Below, one piece after another: positions 25,171 through 32,649 of a stretch of DNA of 32,649 bases. Where the stretch lies: positions 1-32,649 of the forward strand of contig PGYT01000030.1 of NCBI GenBank assembly GCA_002839805.1. Direction: 5' to 3'. The stretch's first letter is position 1, and every line of letters begins with the position of its first letter. Source of the DNA: Ignavibacteriae bacterium HGW-Ignavibacteriae-2 (GTDB lineage: Bacteria; Bacteroidota; Ignavibacteria; Ignavibacteriales; Melioribacteraceae). The translations under genes and the position numbers were made by a program. The notes beneath the pieces were generated by a model. It made no database searches, was not told where the DNA came from, and was given only the letters and a program-made list of their open reading frames with translations.

Positions 25171-26583
25171 TCAACTGTTTATTTTAATAATAAAAGTGCT
25201 TCCCATTGAACTCGATTCACGCAGAAATAATTCGGCGTTATTTTCTTCGCACAATTTTTTACTGATCGCCAAGCCAAGTCCGGTGCCCTGTTTTTTTGTT
25301 GTAAAAAAAGGTTCAAATATCTTGCTCTCGGCTTCTTTCGATATACCGTTTCCTGTATCGTTAATAATAATTTCGGAATGGCCATTTTGGGAAATAAAAT
25401 CTATTGTAATTTTTCCACCATATGAAGTTGCATCAAGGCTATTAGAAACCAAATTTACAAGGATATTCCGCAGATGACTCGGATCGAACAAAATATTATC
25501 GGAAGTTTGCACACAATTAATTGTAATTTGTTTATCTGTAGAATTTTTCGCAAAAATATTTTGTATCTCTGAAAAAGTAGATGATAAATTACACAGGTGA
25601 GGATTAGCGTGAGCCGGCTTGCTGTAGTCCAGATAACTGGTTATTAATTCCTTTAAACCGGAAATTTCTTTTAAAATTCCATCTATATAATTAGTATTTT
25701 TTTTTTCTTTAAGTAAGTCCTCTTTTGTAAGGTTTGCTAGCAGTTCAATTCCTCCCAGGGGATTTCTGATTTCGTGTGCAATTCTGGCAAGCATTTCTTC
25801 TTTTTCCTTGTGGTGTTTCATAAGGTTGTTTTTCATCAATTCCATCGCATCGGCTAAAATTTTAAGTTCACCAGTTACTTTATCCGGTTTGATCTCATTA
25901 AAGTTTCTGCTGCCTATCTGTTTGCTGAACCACACTAGCTGATTAATAGGGTCAACAATTTTTTTAGCCACAAATAATCCAGCGAATATTGTTAAAATTA
26001 CTCCGCCAATTCCTATATACCAGAAATACATTGCGAACAATTCAACTTTCTTTAACCGTAATGCATTTTCACGCACGGCAAGCCAATGGTTATCAGTCAG
26101 TTTATAAAACCCCCACATATACCAGTTACCCGTCTTACTTTTAAATGGCAAAGAAGTAATTGATGAACATATATCCAGGGCATCTATTTCACTTTTATTT
26201 AGATACAGACTCGGTTCAAGCATATTTAGTGTTTTTCCAGTATCCGAATGTACGAGCAGTTTAAAATTAAAATCAAAAATGAAAACTTCTTGAACTGAGT
26301 TATCGCGGCTATTTTTTTCAAACAAATCTTGGAAATAAAAGAGGGCACCGGGGGATAAGACGCCCAAAGGTAATGTTTTAAGATATCTATCCTCTATCTG
26401 CAAACCAACCGTTTTAACGTAAAGATTTACCTGATCTTTAAGCTGGTCGAGGTACAATTCTTTTATAAACAAATAACTTACGCGCGCAGTTACAACAACA
26501 ATAATAATTGACACTACACTGAAAGTAACAATTATATTTGTCCTTAAACGGGAAGCAAAAAATATTTTTTTCACTAAATTCAT
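25171..26583 (-). CDS. Membrane sensor histidine kinase
   Basis: Two-component kinase and near-certain partner of the adjacent sigma-54 regulator. TM1 is about 16-40, an extracytoplasmic sensor of about 140 residues follows (41-182), TM2 is about 183-206, HAMP about 203-256, HisKA has H270 in RIAHEIRNPLGG, and HATPase_c has NLVSNSLDA, DTGNGI and GTGLGLAI. The sensor region (VFIFDFNFKLLVHSDTGK near 100-117) looks like a PAS/Cache fold. No Shine-Dalgarno is evident. It is 69 nt downstream of two lipoprotein genes on the same strand, so its signal may be envelope-related. Confidence 0.95.
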   Translation of the reverse strand: MNLVKKIFFASRLRTNIIVTFSVVSIIIVVVTARVSYLFIKELYLDQLKDQVNLYVKTVGLQIEDRYLKTLPLGVLSPGALFYFQDLFEKNSRDNSVQEVFIFDFNFKLLVHSDTGKTLNMLEPSLYLNKSEIDALDICSSITSLPFKSKTGNWYMWGFYKLTDNHWLAVRENALRLKKVELFAMYFWYIGIGGVILTIFAGLFVAKKIVDPINQLVWFSKQIGSRNFNEIKPDKVTGELKILADAMELMKNNLMKHHKEKEEMLARIAHEIRNPLGGIELLANLTKEDLLKEKKNTNYIDGILKEISGLKELITSYLDYSKPAHANPHLCNLSSTFSEIQNIFAKNSTDKQITINCVQTSDNILFDPSHLRNILVNLVSNSLDATSYGGKITIDFISQNGHSEIIINDTGNGISKEAESKIFEPFFTTKKQGTGLGLAISKKLCEENNAELFLRESSSMGSTFIIKINS

Positions 26584-26652
26584 AATGCCGCATAATTACA
26601 TGTCGTTAAAATAATCCCCCCGTTGTTTAAATTCATTATTAAAAAGCAGTTG

Positions 26653-27084
26653 TTATTTTTTTATTACAATTTTAATGAAATAGTCTTTATATAAAAATTT
26701 AACACCGTGGATTGGGTATGGAACCACTTCTATAAGCCCGATATTATAATTATTTATTGTCGTGTCTTGTGTAAATCCGGAATAAGTATTCAGATTAAAT
26801 ATTTTTTTTTGATCACCAAGCTCATAAGAAAGTTGAATCCTCGCATTTCCTTCCCAAAAACACATTAGATTTATAGGGCACCTCGAATCTTCGAGTACAT
26901 CGTTAAAGCTAATTTTTAAATTATTTTCTGCATCTTCAACAAAACCCTCATAAGGAATTGATAAAGTATCACCGTAAATAATTAAATGTTCGCCTTCAGG
27001 ATAAATAATAGTATCTGAACAACTAAAAGCATATACACAAATAATAGCGGTGAAAACTATTAGTAATAGAATTTTGTTTTTCAT
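26653..27084 (-). CDS. Probable lipoprotein with DSRCP/WEG motif
   Basis: 143 aa. The N-terminal hydrophobic segment ends YAFSC, with Cys22 the likely lipidation site (Phe at -2 makes the lipobox non-standard). The mature domain is a small beta protein with DSRCP, then C-x-WEGNA (C69, C75 pair), a motif I recall from uncharacterised Bacteroidota envelope proteins. It starts in an ATGA overlap with the DUF6174 gene, showing translational coupling. Function unknown. Confidence 0.8.
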   Translation of the reverse strand: MKNKILLLIVFTAIICVYAFSCSDTIIYPEGEHLIIYGDTLSIPYEGFVEDAENNLKISFNDVLEDSRCPINLMCFWEGNARIQLSYELGDQKKIFNLNTYSGFTQDTTINNYNIGLIEVVPYPIHGVKFLYKDYFIKIVIKK

Positions 27085-27554
27085 TTGTATGTACCAACTA
27101 TTTGTAAATTGTTAAGAGTATAATTTATTTCTTCATCGGCAATTTGAGAAGAATAATCCAGATTTAACATAGAAGGATAACCCAAAGATTTATTATAATC
27201 TACTTCGAACTTTGCCATCGATTCCGGATTAAGTGAATCTATTAAAAGAAATAAATCATCCACTGTTTGAAACAGGCTCCAATATTGCGGATCCAATTCC
27301 TGTCCGTTTTTAATATTTACAACTTTATTTATAGTATTTCCCGATACGGTTATTTCAAAAAATTTACCTGCGTTCAAGCAGAAGCAATCCACTTTTTCAT
27401 TAATTGTATATGTATAAATTCTTTTATTATTCCATTTAGCTTTCGCCGATTCCAAATCCAACGATTCGGAATTTATCGGATTGGCGTCGCAATAAAACAA
27501 AAGGAAAAGAGAACAAATAATTAGAATTAAATTTATCAGTCTCGTACTCGTCAT
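27081..27554 (-). CDS. DUF6174-family probable lipoprotein
   Basis: 157 aa. A lipoprotein-like signal ends LLFYC with Cys22 (Tyr at -1 is atypical). The mature part matches the DUF6174 layout: AKAKWNNKRIYTYTI, a C57-x-C59 pair, V-x-VSGN-x-I strands, TVDDLFLLIDS helix, then FEVDYNKSLGYPSMLNLDY. GAGGA lies 7 nt before the ATG. It is 36 nt downstream of the 602-aa barrel and overlaps the next lipoprotein by 4 nt. Function unknown; probably anchored to the periplasmic face of a membrane. Confidence 0.82.
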   Translation of the reverse strand: MTSTRLINLILIICSLFLLFYCDANPINSESLDLESAKAKWNNKRIYTYTINEKVDCFCLNAGKFFEITVSGNTINKVVNIKNGQELDPQYWSLFQTVDDLFLLIDSLNPESMAKFEVDYNKSLGYPSMLNLDYSSQIADEEINYTLNNLQIVGTYK

Positions 27555-27590
27555 AACAATTCCTCAATTACATTTCTAATTGTAAAAAAA

Positions 27591-29399
27591 TTAAAACCCG
27601 GCTTTGAAACTGAGCCACCATTGCTCAATACGAAAAGTATTTTCAAACTCAGGATCCATTATCAATTCCACCTTCAACTGGTCAGAAATATTTATATGAA
27701 ATGAGTTAATTATATCGAAATAATCCTCAGTTAGTCTTTCGTCCGGCTGCGTATAACGTTCACCGAAATTGTTTTCTTCTTTTTTTATTCCGTTCTCTAT
27801 TCTGGTTCTGTTCGAAAATATAGCGGTTGTAACGTCTTCTATCTTCCAGGCATTTAAAATTCTGTTTACACCGAGCATCATTCCCCAATGTTTACTAAAA
27901 TCGAAATGCAGTAAAACAGGGATTTGTATAGTCCATGTATTAGCCGAATATTCCCAGTTCAGAGTTTTATTTTCAGATTCGAACAAAGTGTTTTGATAAA
28001 TTCTAGAGTCGGAATTGTACTCACTATAATAATCCGAATTTCTATTTACAAGAGCGGGTTCAGTATTTGTGATCGAGGAAATTTCTTTTTTAATGTACAG
28101 ACCAGTCATAATTTTAGTGATTTCAGTTAATTGCCAATTCAGGTTGAGCATAAATTCGTGACGGGTTGTTTCCCTTGATCCGCTGCCGATTCTGCTGTCG
28201 TGCAATGCTGAGCTGCTGCGGTTATAGTTATAAACTTTATTATAATCGTCGTACCATCTGCCTGAGTTGTAGGATGTATCGTTTATTTCAGATCTGGAAT
28301 CGGTAGTCACCTCGGCGAAGGTGTATTTATAATACCAATTTACAGAACTGTTTCCGTCAAAAATTTTGCTCGAATTAATTCCTAAATAAGTTGTATTTCC
28401 ATCCTGTTTCCAGCTCTGATGTTTTGTGAAATCCGACAGGTAATAATACCATGTTGGGGAAATATCGGGCTGGTTGGATTGACTAAAATATTTATTATCA
28501 GACAGAAACTTCTGATCGGCATTGCCCCTTAATATCCCGGCTTTTATTCCCAAAGAAATCATGTCCGAAGGTTTATAAATTACTCCAGCGCTCACATCAA
28601 AGTGATCGTAATTCTGATCTCTTTCTGTAATACTGGAATTGCTCCAATCGTAATTATCGGTATCACCATACTCATCATTTTTGATGTCAACGAAACTTCC
28701 ATCTCTGGTGTGAATTACTGAATTGATCATAAGTCCGAAACTGAATTTATCCGATAGTTTATATCCGGCAAATGCCGTTATCATATGCGCCTCATTCAAC
28801 ATTTCATCTTTTCCGGAATAACGATCTTCAATGGGAATATTAACTTCAGCAGCTCTGGAATTAAATGAATCGTAATAAATATTTTTTGAATAAATGGAAT
28901 AAGGCATTTCGTAAAATTTCTCCTCATTGTAAATCAATTGATAAGTTCCGCCAACATAAAAGCTTTTATTCTCTTTGCCGAAAGGGAAGTGGATAATACC
29001 CAAAGAAAAAACAGGCTCAGGTTCATCTCTCGTTTCCGTAAACCATCTAGAGTCGAAAGGGGGATGCCATCGGAAACTTGAAAGGTCATAATAAACTGGA
29101 TAAATATAATTGTTCATCACAGCCGGTTTGGTTCTATCTCCGCGGAAATCAAGATGAATGTAAAATTCTTTCTCCCCTATTTGAGGCACCATTGCGGGAT
29201 TTAAATAAATATTAAGAAACGGATCGTCGATTAAACCAAGTGAAACATCTTTAAATTTGTAAATACCATAAGTATTCATGTAATGACTGTTGAAATACAT
29301 AGATGAACTTTCGAAACTTTGTTCCGTAGTTCGTTCCCCGTAGTATTGTGAAAAAATAATTGATGGTAAAAGCAGCATTAATAGAATTGATTTTTTCAT
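27591..29399 (-). CDS. Probable outer-membrane beta-barrel protein, 602 aa
   Basis: The signal peptide is about 1-18 (IIFSQ). An early segment, DPFLNIYLNPAMVPQ (near 59-73), resembles the plug/entry motif of FadL/PorV-like barrels of Bacteroidota (NPA). The rest alternates amphipathic strands rich in Tyr, Trp, Asn and Ser and ends QWWLSFKAGF, a typical barrel C-terminus. No exact family recognised. GAGGA lies 8 nt before the ATG. It is the first gene of the minus-strand envelope run and shares a 315-nt divergent region with the CBM9/DUF5916 gene. Confidence 0.72.
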   Translation of the reverse strand: MKKSILLMLLLPSIIFSQYYGERTTEQSFESSSMYFNSHYMNTYGIYKFKDVSLGLIDDPFLNIYLNPAMVPQIGEKEFYIHLDFRGDRTKPAVMNNYIYPVYYDLSSFRWHPPFDSRWFTETRDEPEPVFSLGIIHFPFGKENKSFYVGGTYQLIYNEEKFYEMPYSIYSKNIYYDSFNSRAAEVNIPIEDRYSGKDEMLNEAHMITAFAGYKLSDKFSFGLMINSVIHTRDGSFVDIKNDEYGDTDNYDWSNSSITERDQNYDHFDVSAGVIYKPSDMISLGIKAGILRGNADQKFLSDNKYFSQSNQPDISPTWYYYLSDFTKHQSWKQDGNTTYLGINSSKIFDGNSSVNWYYKYTFAEVTTDSRSEINDTSYNSGRWYDDYNKVYNYNRSSSALHDSRIGSGSRETTRHEFMLNLNWQLTEITKIMTGLYIKKEISSITNTEPALVNRNSDYYSEYNSDSRIYQNTLFESENKTLNWEYSANTWTIQIPVLLHFDFSKHWGMMLGVNRILNAWKIEDVTTAIFSNRTRIENGIKKEENNFGERYTQPDERLTEDYFDIINSFHINISDQLKVELIMDPEFENTFRIEQWWLSFKAGF

Positions 29400-29714
29400 T
29401 TTGTATTCCTCATTATTAAGCAGGTATAAAACCCCAAAAACTGTGCCCCGAGGTTTAATGGAAAAATCTTTTAATTCTATTCAAAATAACCAACCATGCG
29501 CTTTCTCTTCATTTCACACATATCAGAAAACTGAGTAATATTCAGAAAACTGATAAGAAGAACTAGATTTAAATAATTATATGGTCGAATAAAATAAAAC
29601 AGGTTTCAAAACGTTTACTTTCATATAAAATTTTTTTTTGCTTTTAAAGCAACCTTACCATGGTGTGGTGAGTCTAAATATCTGTACTAAATCAATTATT
29701 TTTTAAGGAGAGAT
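29400..29714. other. 315-nt divergent intergenic region
   Basis: It separates the 602-aa barrel gene (-) and the CBM9/DUF5916 gene (+) and must hold both promoters. I see a tandem TCAGAAAACTGA repeat, a 7-1-7 inverted repeat TTGCTTTTAAAGCAA (29638-29652) and a strong AAGGAG ribosome-binding site before 29715. There is no ORF and no confident -10/-35 or -24/-12 promoter. Confidence 0.6.
29523..29553. repeat. Tandem 12-nt imperfect-palindrome repeat, candidate operator
   Basis: TCAGAAAACTGA occurs at 29523-29534 and again at 29542-29553, 19 nt apart start to start. Each copy has TCAG/CTGA dyad symmetry around AAAA. Two symmetric copies in the divergent promoter region of two outer-membrane protein genes suggest a regulator site, inferred only from pattern and position. 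Confidence 0.45.
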
Positions 29715-32369
29715 ATGAGGAGCATTTCGACTATTGTTTTAACATTGTTTTTTATTTTACCATTCGTCATACTCCCGGCGGAAAAATCTTTTTCGAGATC
29801 TAAAACGGTGCAGGCAATTAAGTTGTCGGATAATATAAGTTTCGATGGCAAACTCTCGGAACCTTTTTATACTTACACTCCTGTTGATGGTTTTATACAA
29901 CGTGAACCGAATGAAGGTGAGCCGGCCTCAGAAAATACTAATGTATGGATCATTTACGACGAATCGTATCTTTATGTTTCAGCAAGAATGTATGATAGCA
30001 GTCCAGAATCCATTGATGCGAGCTTAATGCGAAGAGATAACATGATTGAGTCTGATTGGTTTTTTGTTTATCTCGATCCTTATTTGGACAGAAGAACAGG
30101 GTATTATTTCGCGGTAAATCCGGGGGGATCTTTACTGGACGGTACCCTTTTTAACGATAGCTGGGACGACGATTCATGGGATGGAATTTGGGAGGCAAAA
30201 ACAAATATAGACGACGAGGGATGGTCTATGGAAATGCGAATCCCTTTTGCGCAATTGAGATTTAATGAAGCCGAAGAAATGAAGTGGGGAGTTAATTTCA
30301 ATAGGGATATTAAACGCAAAAACGAAATGACCTATTTTGTTATGATTCCCAAAAAGGAGAGCGGTTTCGTTTCTCACTTTGCAACTCTGGAAGGATTAAA
30401 AGGCATCAAATCCTCTCAGCGTTTCGAAATTCTGCCATACGTTGTTCAAAAAGCACAATACCTCATTCACGATAAAGAAGATCCTTTTTATAAAGGCAAT
30501 CAATATAAAACTGCAATCGGTGCGGATTTTAAAGTAAGTATTGGAAGTAATTTAAATCTAGATGCAACCATAAATCCTGATTTCGGTCAGGTTGAAGTTG
30601 ACCCCGCCGTTGTAAATCTTTCTGCTTTCGAAACGTATTATCAGGAAAAACGACCTTTCTTCATAGAAGGATCAAATGTGTTTAACTTTGGAAATATAGG
30701 AGTAAATAACAACTGGGGCTTTAATTTCGGTGATCCTAGTCTTACATATTCACGCAGAATAGGGCGCTATCCGCAAGGTGACGTGTCCGATTATGATTAC
30801 AGCGACATCCCAACTGAAACAAGAATACTCGGTGCCGCCAAATTAACGGGGAAAGTGAGCGACACCTGGACTTTGGGAGCCGTAAGCGCGGTTACCGAAA
30901 GAACCTTTGCCACTTTAAAATATCAGGGTCAAAAATTTGAAGAACAAGTCGAACCCTTAACACATTACGGAGTATTGCGAGCCCGTAAAGAATTTGACGA
31001 AGGAAAACATTCTTATGGCATGATAATAACGGCGGTTAACCGGGATCAGAATACTAAATTAAGTGAATCTTTTGTAGATCAGGCCTACACTTTTGGCGTT
31101 GACGGTTTTACAACTCTTGATGAGGATGGCGAATATGTTTTAAAAGCATATGTTATCGGTTCATATGTACAAGGCTCGAAGGAAGCCATACTTAACAAAC
31201 AGGAACAACCATATAGAAATTTTCAAAGACCTGATGCAACTTATAACGAATACGATCCTAATAGAACATCACTTTCCGGATTATATTCTCGAGTTATGTT
31301 GAACAAACAAAAAGGAAATTTTTACATCAATACTGCTGTTGGTTTTGTAACTCCGGGGTTTGAATACAATGACTTCGGATTTCAAAGACAGTCTGATGTA
31401 ATTAATGCTCATGCCGTTGTTGGGTATCGTTTCTTTGAGCCAAATAATATTTTTAGAAAAAGCTGGCATTATTTAGCCCATTTCGAATCATACGATTTTG
31501 AAGGAAATAATACCAGCAATGGTATTATGGCGTTTAACAGTTTTCAGTTTTTGAATTATTACAATTTTGGAATTAGAGCAAGCTATAATTTTGATCAAAT
31601 AAGCAACAGACTTACACGCGGCGGTCCGCTGGCTAAAGAGCCTGGTGAATTTTGGATGGGTGCAGATTTTAGCACTGATGGCAGGGAAAAAATAGTAGGT
31701 GAACTTGAGGGTGATTTTTGGAAAAACAGATTAGGAGAATACGGTTATGAGTTTGGTTTCGGTATTGATTGGAAACCTAATACCCAACTGAATATAAACA
31801 TTAATCCTTCTTATTCCCGTAACAGCATGAAACGTCAATGGGTGGATTATTTTGAAGATTCTTTTGCCACCTCTACTTATGGAAATCGTTATGTTTTTGC
31901 TGAGATCGATTATCAAACAATTGCCGGAAATATTCGTCTGAACTGGACTTTTACACCGCAGTTAAGTTTGCAAATATTTATGCAGCCGTTATTTTCTGTG
32001 GGTGATTACAATAATTTCAAAGAATTAAAGCGGCCAAGGTCTTTGGATTATAATATATATGGTCGTGACGGTTCCAGCATAAGCTATGATGAAAAGTCTA
32101 ATAATTATACTGTGGATCCGGATGGAAGCGGACCGGCGGACTCATTCGAATTTGAAAATCCTAGTTTTAATTTTAAATCGTTGCGCGGTAATATTGTATT
32201 AAGGTACGAAGTGCTGCCAGGCTCTGTTTTTTATTTTGTTTGGACTCACAATAAAACGAATGAGGCTTATCCGGGCAGACTCAGACTTAATAGGGATTTC
32301 AGAAAACTCTGGAGTGAAGACTCCGACAATATTTTTATGATAAAATTTTCATATTGGTTTAATACATAG
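29715..32369 (+). CDS. CBM9-like/DUF5916 outer-membrane protein
   Basis: 884 aa. A hydrophobic N-terminus (about 1-28) acts as signal peptide. A CBM9-like beta-sandwich (about 35-225) follows: ISFDGKLSEP, VWIIYDESYLYVSARMYDS, WFFVYLDPYLDRRTGYYFAV and WSMEMRIPFAQLRF. Next is a DUF5916 region beginning near 235 (ILPYVVQKA, DLNATINPDFGQVEVDP-like stretch, EKRPFFIEGSNVF) and continuing as a beta-barrel to the end (IKFSYWFNT). The family is common in Bacteroidota and Ignavibacteria, is thought to sit in the outer membrane, and may bind or import carbohydrate or act with surface hydrolases; function unproven. AAGGAG lies 7 nt before the ATG, and a strong terminator follows. Confidence 0.9.
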   Translation: MRSISTIVLTLFFILPFVILPAEKSFSRSKTVQAIKLSDNISFDGKLSEPFYTYTPVDGFIQREPNEGEPASENTNVWIIYDESYLYVSARMYDSSPESIDASLMRRDNMIESDWFFVYLDPYLDRRTGYYFAVNPGGSLLDGTLFNDSWDDDSWDGIWEAKTNIDDEGWSMEMRIPFAQLRFNEAEEMKWGVNFNRDIKRKNEMTYFVMIPKKESGFVSHFATLEGLKGIKSSQRFEILPYVVQKAQYLIHDKEDPFYKGNQYKTAIGADFKVSIGSNLNLDATINPDFGQVEVDPAVVNLSAFETYYQEKRPFFIEGSNVFNFGNIGVNNNWGFNFGDPSLTYSRRIGRYPQGDVSDYDYSDIPTETRILGAAKLTGKVSDTWTLGAVSAVTERTFATLKYQGQKFEEQVEPLTHYGVLRARKEFDEGKHSYGMIITAVNRDQNTKLSESFVDQAYTFGVDGFTTLDEDGEYVLKAYVIGSYVQGSKEAILNKQEQPYRNFQRPDATYNEYDPNRTSLSGLYSRVMLNKQKGNFYINTAVGFVTPGFEYNDFGFQRQSDVINAHAVVGYRFFEPNNIFRKSWHYLAHFESYDFEGNNTSNGIMAFNSFQFLNYYNFGIRASYNFDQISNRLTRGGPLAKEPGEFWMGADFSTDGREKIVGELEGDFWKNRLGEYGYEFGFGIDWKPNTQLNININPSYSRNSMKRQWVDYFEDSFATSTYGNRYVFAEIDYQTIAGNIRLNWTFTPQLSLQIFMQPLFSVGDYNNFKELKRPRSLDYNIYGRDGSSISYDEKSNNYTVDPDGSGPADSFEFENPSFNFKSLRGNIVLRYEVLPGSVFYFVWTHNKTNEAYPGRLRLNRDFRKLWSEDSDNIFMIKFSYWFNT

Positions 32370-32410
32370 TGTTTATATCACCTTAGAGCAAGTGCCTTTC
32401 CCAAGGTTAG

Positions 32411-32449
32411 CCCGCATGAACACAAAGTCTGTATCATGCGGGTTTTTTT
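32411..32449 (+). terminator. Rho-independent terminator after CBM9/DUF5916 gene
   Basis: A perfect 9-bp stem (CCCGCATGA at 32411-32419 with 32434-32442) has a 14-nt loop and is followed by a run of seven T. It lies 42 nt past the stop. The T-run and right arm also encode the last residues and stop of the converging ORF. Confidence 0.88.
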
Positions 32450-32649
32450 ATTTTTAAAGATTTTAATCGCCAGAAATAGTAGGCTGTTACTATTGAAAGT
32501 AAAAATGTCGTTAGCATAGAAATACTTGATGAGGGTAATTTAAATAGTCCCCATAGGTGATAATAAGAGGACAAAAATGAAAGTATCATTAAATAGATCA
32601 AAAATTTTCTTAATAAACGTTTGTTCACCGATTCGGTAAGATATTGCTG
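32434..32649 (-). CDS. Membrane protein fragment, 5' part beyond window edge
   Basis: Only the C-terminal 71 residues are in view. The frame is open from the right edge: seven codons lie upstream of a GTG at 32628 without a stop, so the gene probably begins outside. Two hydrophobic segments are visible (about LIYLMILSFLSSYYHLWGLF and ISMLTTFLLSIVTAYYFW), followed by a basic tail. No family can be named from this fragment. The stop lies inside the terminator hairpin of the opposite gene, so a chance ORF is still possible. Confidence 0.45.
   Translation of the reverse strand, partial: QQYLTESVNKRLLRKFLIYLMILSFLSSYYHLWGLFKLPSSSISMLTTFLLSIVTAYYFWRLKSLKIKKPA

Overview
The window looks like a chromosomal segment of a low-GC member of the Bacteroidota/Chlorobi group, most likely an Ignavibacteria-type bacterium. 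This is inference from gene content: a CBM9/DUF5916 outer-membrane protein, several Bacteroidota-type small families (DUF6132, DUF6174, the DSRCP/WEG lipoprotein), and outer-membrane barrels ending in aromatic residues. Many genes have clear GAGG/GGAGG ribosome-binding sites, which fits Ignavibacteria/Chlorobi better than Bacteroidia. No rRNA, tRNA, CRISPR array, transposase or phage gene was found. The DNA is almost fully coding, and both edge genes run off the window.

Layout. 1-1704: a GH13 alpha-amylase-type enzyme, open at the left edge. It converges on a minus-strand run of a small protein, an M24 peptidase and a RecQ helicase with a rearranged C-terminus. 4917-7751: a metal and redox block. 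It holds a CDF metal exporter, a 2x[4Fe-4S] ferredoxin and a TauE/SafE permease. The last two diverge from a DUF134 regulator and a NifX-like protein with a His-rich tail. The divergent promoter region carries a perfect 16-bp palindrome. 7877-13051: a CoA-binding protein, a DUF5808-like membrane protein, a soluble triple-PAS histidine kinase, a GT-C-type membrane glycosyltransferase and an RlpA-like lipoprotein. 13146-15150: an unrecognised protein with an internal duplication, then an overlapping DUF6132-DUF1858-TlpA cluster closed by a strong terminator. 15202-19994: a small helical protein, DUF971, a dGTPase-like HD hydrolase and ClpB. 20276-32369: an envelope region. A secreted GHL10-type glycosidase converges on a long minus-strand run (29399 down to 21762) of outer-membrane barrel, two lipoproteins, sensor kinase, sigma-54 response regulator, coiled-coil exported protein and second barrel. 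A CBM9/DUF5916 outer-membrane protein diverges from it. A membrane protein fragment enters from the right edge.

The best candidate for an undescribed system is the minus-strand envelope run. A complete kinase/sigma-54-activator pair is packed with two unrecognised exported proteins, with 1-nt, 14-nt and overlapping junctions, and lipoproteins and another barrel lie immediately upstream. The second candidate is the TauE-ferredoxin / DUF134-NifX divergon with its palindrome. The rest is mostly housekeeping.
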